8,387 nt of DNA, taken from Candidatus Spechtiibacteriota bacterium. Its GTDB lineage: Bacteria > Patescibacteriota > Minisyncoccia > Spechtbacterales > HO2-43-30. The position numbers and the translations under genes are program-made. The notes beneath the pieces were generated by a model. That model was not told the DNA's origin, ran no database searches, and saw only the letters and a program-made list of their open reading frames with translations. This document shows, one piece after another, positions 6,759-8,387 of the stretch. Within the stretch, counting starts at the first letter, position 1, and the number at the start of each line of letters is the position of its first letter. Location of the stretch: assembly GCA_016177905.1 (NCBI GenBank), contig JACOUK010000028.1, positions 1-8,387 on the forward strand. Reading direction: 5' to 3'.

Positions 6759-7922
6759 TTACATTTTTATTAAAATCTTGGGGTATTTCTTCATCATCTC
6801 CTCGAATTTCTCCGGATTATACAAATTCATGGGAAGAATAGTGCCTTTTCCTTCTTTGAGCACAATGCGCCAAATCTTATCTTGAATGCCATTTTTTTTA
6901 TCCGAAAGCATCCGCTGACTCGTCTGCCATGTGGCAAAAATCTGCCGCCCGATAACACCATGAACGGTAAGACCTTTTAAAATTACGCGATTAAAGTGAG
7001 GCAATACAAAATCTCCATCTTTCAGGCCGAATAACACGACGTGTCCGCCGCCCCTCGTAATCGCAAACGCGTTATTCACCGAAGAATTCGGTCCTGCCAT
7101 TTCAAAAGTAACATCAACTCCTTTCTTATATGTAAATTTTTCTATCGCTTCTTCAAGCGCCTTGTCGGCATAAGCGGCATGTGCGGGGGGCCGCGCTAAA
7201 AGAATAGTCTCATGAGCTCCCAAAGATCTTGCCATTCTCAAGTTCGGTTTGTTGGGGTCTACTGCGATAACTTTTACCGCCCCAAACGCGCGAGCGAGGA
7301 GTATCGTAAACATACCAATGGGACCACAGCCAAGAATTGCTACTCTTTTTCCCCGCAAATCAACTTTTGAGCAGGCGTGCACCGCGTTGCCAAACGGATC
7401 AAGCATTGCGGCGACTTCCGCGCGTATGCGGGAAAAATCAACTTGCCACAAATTTTTCGCCGGAATTTTAATATACTTCGCGAAAACTCCATCAGCGCTG
7501 ATCCCAAGTATTGCCTGATCTTGGCATACTTCGTCTTCGCGCACTCTGCACTGGAAGCATCGCCCGCAGGTAATATGGGAATCTCCGGACACGTCATCTC
7601 CAACTTTTACGCCATAGAGATTTTCTACTTGCGAGCCTGCCGCGGTTACTTTCCCCACAAATTCATGACCAAGAATACGCCTGGTCTTCTTCTCGCGCTT
7701 GAGCGACTCGTGAATAAGCTCGTAAAAAACCTGCCGATTCCAGATTCCTCGGTCCGTGCCGCACACGCCGGCGTATTGTACTTGTATCAAAACAGCCACC
7801 GCGTCGCGCGGATTTTTCTTTTCATCTACCATAGGTATGGGGATCTCGCGCTTCACAAACCCGCGCGATTTCTCCCATCCGTCGAGTTTTGTATCGAAAG
7901 TGAGGGCCGAAATTGTTTTCAT
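6759..7922 (-). CDS. tdh: L-threonine 3-dehydrogenase, zinc-dependent MDR family
   Basis: Oxidises L-threonine with NAD+ to 2-amino-3-ketobutyrate, the substrate of the Kbl encoded next. Catalytic zinc ligands are Cys54 (VCGTD) and His86-Glu87 (GHEFVG). The structural zinc site is Cys119, 122, 125 and 133, with the same 3-3-8 spacing as E. coli Tdh. DPFGNAVH (175-182) and the GVIGRQIFATWQ segment (322-333) are strong Tdh hallmarks. The Rossmann motif GCGPIG (198-203) and Asp222 indicate NAD. At 387 residues it is longer than E. coli Tdh (341), mainly from a longer N-terminus and about 7 extra residues between Cys54 and His86. Oddly, the CGTDxH relay histidine (His43 in E. coli) is Gly59 here. 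ATG 7922 overlaps the GNAT stop as ATGA, suggesting coupled translation. A related polyol or alcohol dehydrogenase is possible, but the kbl neighbour makes Tdh much likelier. Confidence 0.9.
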   Translation of the reverse strand: MKTISALTFDTKLDGWEKSRGFVKREIPIPMVDEKKNPRDAVAVLIQVQYAGVCGTDRGIWNRQVFYELIHESLKREKKTRRILGHEFVGKVTAAGSQVENLYGVKVGDDVSGDSHITCGRCFQCRVREDEVCQDQAILGISADGVFAKYIKIPAKNLWQVDFSRIRAEVAAMLDPFGNAVHACSKVDLRGKRVAILGCGPIGMFTILLARAFGAVKVIAVDPNKPNLRMARSLGAHETILLARPPAHAAYADKALEEAIEKFTYKKGVDVTFEMAGPNSSVNNAFAITRGGGHVVLFGLKDGDFVLPHFNRVILKGLTVHGVIGRQIFATWQTSQRMLSDKKNGIQDKIWRIVLKEGKGTILPMNLYNPEKFEEMMKKYPKILIKM

Positions 7923-8374
7923 AATAATAACCGGTATACATTCGCCTTTCGTTTCTTCCAGCCGAATTTCTCATATAGTTTATTTGCCGCCTTTCTCTCC
8001 GGCCGGCTGGTCAGATCAATATACGCAATCTTCTGCTTCTTTGCAAACAATAGAACTGTCTTTGTGAGCCGTGTACCATATCCATTGCCTCGCGAGTTCG
8101 CACTCACCACTACGTCTTCGATTGTTCCGACTCTTCCTGAAATAAGGTCATGCCAGCGCAACGTCGTCATGCCGATAATCTTGCCCTGAGCTTGCCGAAG
8201 GGTTGCCTTCTCACGCGCCACAAAAAGTCTCGCGTCTTTCTGCGCTACCATGCGCCGCCACTGCCGCATCGTCGGCTGTTTATACGAAGAAACCCGCAAC
8301 TCGCTATACAGCTTGTTGAGCTCACGTACAGCTTCGCGAGTAAGTGATATTGATTGAAGAATTTTTATTTCCAT
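7919..8374 (-). CDS. GNAT-family N-acetyltransferase, first visible gene of the tdh-kbl operon
   Basis: A 151-residue single-domain GNAT enzyme, which would transfer acetyl from acetyl-CoA to an amine. Motif A is EDVVVSANSRGNGYGTRL (86-103), with the R-x-x-G-x-G pyrophosphate loop at 95-100. Motif B includes the RKAANKLYEKFGW segment (127-139), and the C-terminus is a final strand, VYRLLL. The acceptor cannot be told from sequence. Residues 57-64 (ATLRQAQG) interrupt the strand leading into KIIGMTTLRW and come from an in-frame repeat. ATG 8374 is chosen because it starts the first helix-strand correctly. Only 13 bases lie upstream, with no clear ribosome site, so more operon genes or the promoter may be outside the window. 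The TGA stop overlaps the tdh start by ATGA. A link to the threonine pathway is suggested by position and by shared acetyl-CoA only. Confidence 0.85.
   Translation of the reverse strand: MEIKILQSISLTREAVRELNKLYSELRVSSYKQPTMRQWRRMVAQKDARLFVAREKATLRQAQGKIIGMTTLRWHDLISGRVGTIEDVVVSANSRGNGYGTRLTKTVLLFAKKQKIAYIDLTSRPERKAANKLYEKFGWKKRKANVYRLLL
8184..8202. repeat. In-frame copy of a short dispersed repeat in the GNAT gene
   Basis: CCCTGAGCTTGCCGAAGGG on the plus strand, CCCTTCGGCAAGCTCAGGG in gene direction, has matching CCCT/AGGG ends and encodes TLRQAQG. I recognise this peptide from many unrelated metagenomic and Patescibacteria proteins, where it comes from a dispersed element of the form CCCTTCGrCAAGCTCAGGG. 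That recognition is from memory; only one copy is present here. Confidence 0.6.
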
Positions 8375-8387
8375 ATATTATCCGCTT

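Noticed and set aside
7377..8189. A 270-codon plus-strand open frame opposite tdh and the GNAT gene
   Set aside because: It crosses two minus-strand genes with strong family motifs, shows no recognisable domain, and is the antisense shadow of their codon pattern.

Overview
The window looks like chromosomal DNA of a Candidate Phyla Radiation (Patescibacteria) bacterium, probably a Parcubacteria-type lineage. This is an inference from four things: a secreted protein with a DUF5667-like N-terminal region, a UvrA with the [16 protein letters not shown] segment, weak or absent Shine-Dalgarno sequences, and short palindromic repeats lying in frame inside genes. TGA is used as a stop (GNAT gene), so this is not a TGA-recoded lineage. 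I see no RNA genes, CRISPR arrays, insertion sequences or phage genes.

Layout. Positions 1-273 hold the 3' end of an unrecognised plus-strand gene, closed by a clear intrinsic terminator. A TATAAT promoter near 374-400 then drives an 807-residue exported protein (435-2858) with a DUF5667-like helical N-terminus and an unrecognised, beta-rich C-terminal part. It ends in a strong terminator (2881-2934). A second TATAAT box (2975-2980) sits just before uvrA (2993-5570), the excinuclease ABC damage-recognition subunit. This uvrA is broken: the reading frame shifts by one base at about 3968-3975, and roughly 85-100 residues that intact UvrA proteins carry at exactly that point are absent. The rest of the gene is excellently conserved, so this is either a recent deletion or an assembly error.

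On the minus strand, converging on uvrA with only 14 bases between the stop codons, is a compact operon read right to left: a GNAT acetyltransferase (8374-7919), L-threonine 3-dehydrogenase (tdh, 7922-6759, ATGA overlap with the GNAT gene) and 2-amino-3-ketobutyrate CoA ligase (kbl, 6754-5585, 4-base gap). Tdh and Kbl together convert threonine + NAD+ + CoA to glycine + acetyl-CoA + NADH, a two-enzyme route worth noticing in an organism type that usually lacks most amino-acid metabolism.

Two unrelated short repeats are embedded in frame in genes: a 24-base perfect palindrome plus 15-base direct repeats in the linker between the two ABC halves of UvrA (about 4511-4600), and a 19-base repeat encoding TLRQAQG within the GNAT protein (8184-8202). 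The most informative items for follow-up are the uvrA lesion, the in-frame repeats, and the Tdh in which the usual relay histidine is glycine.
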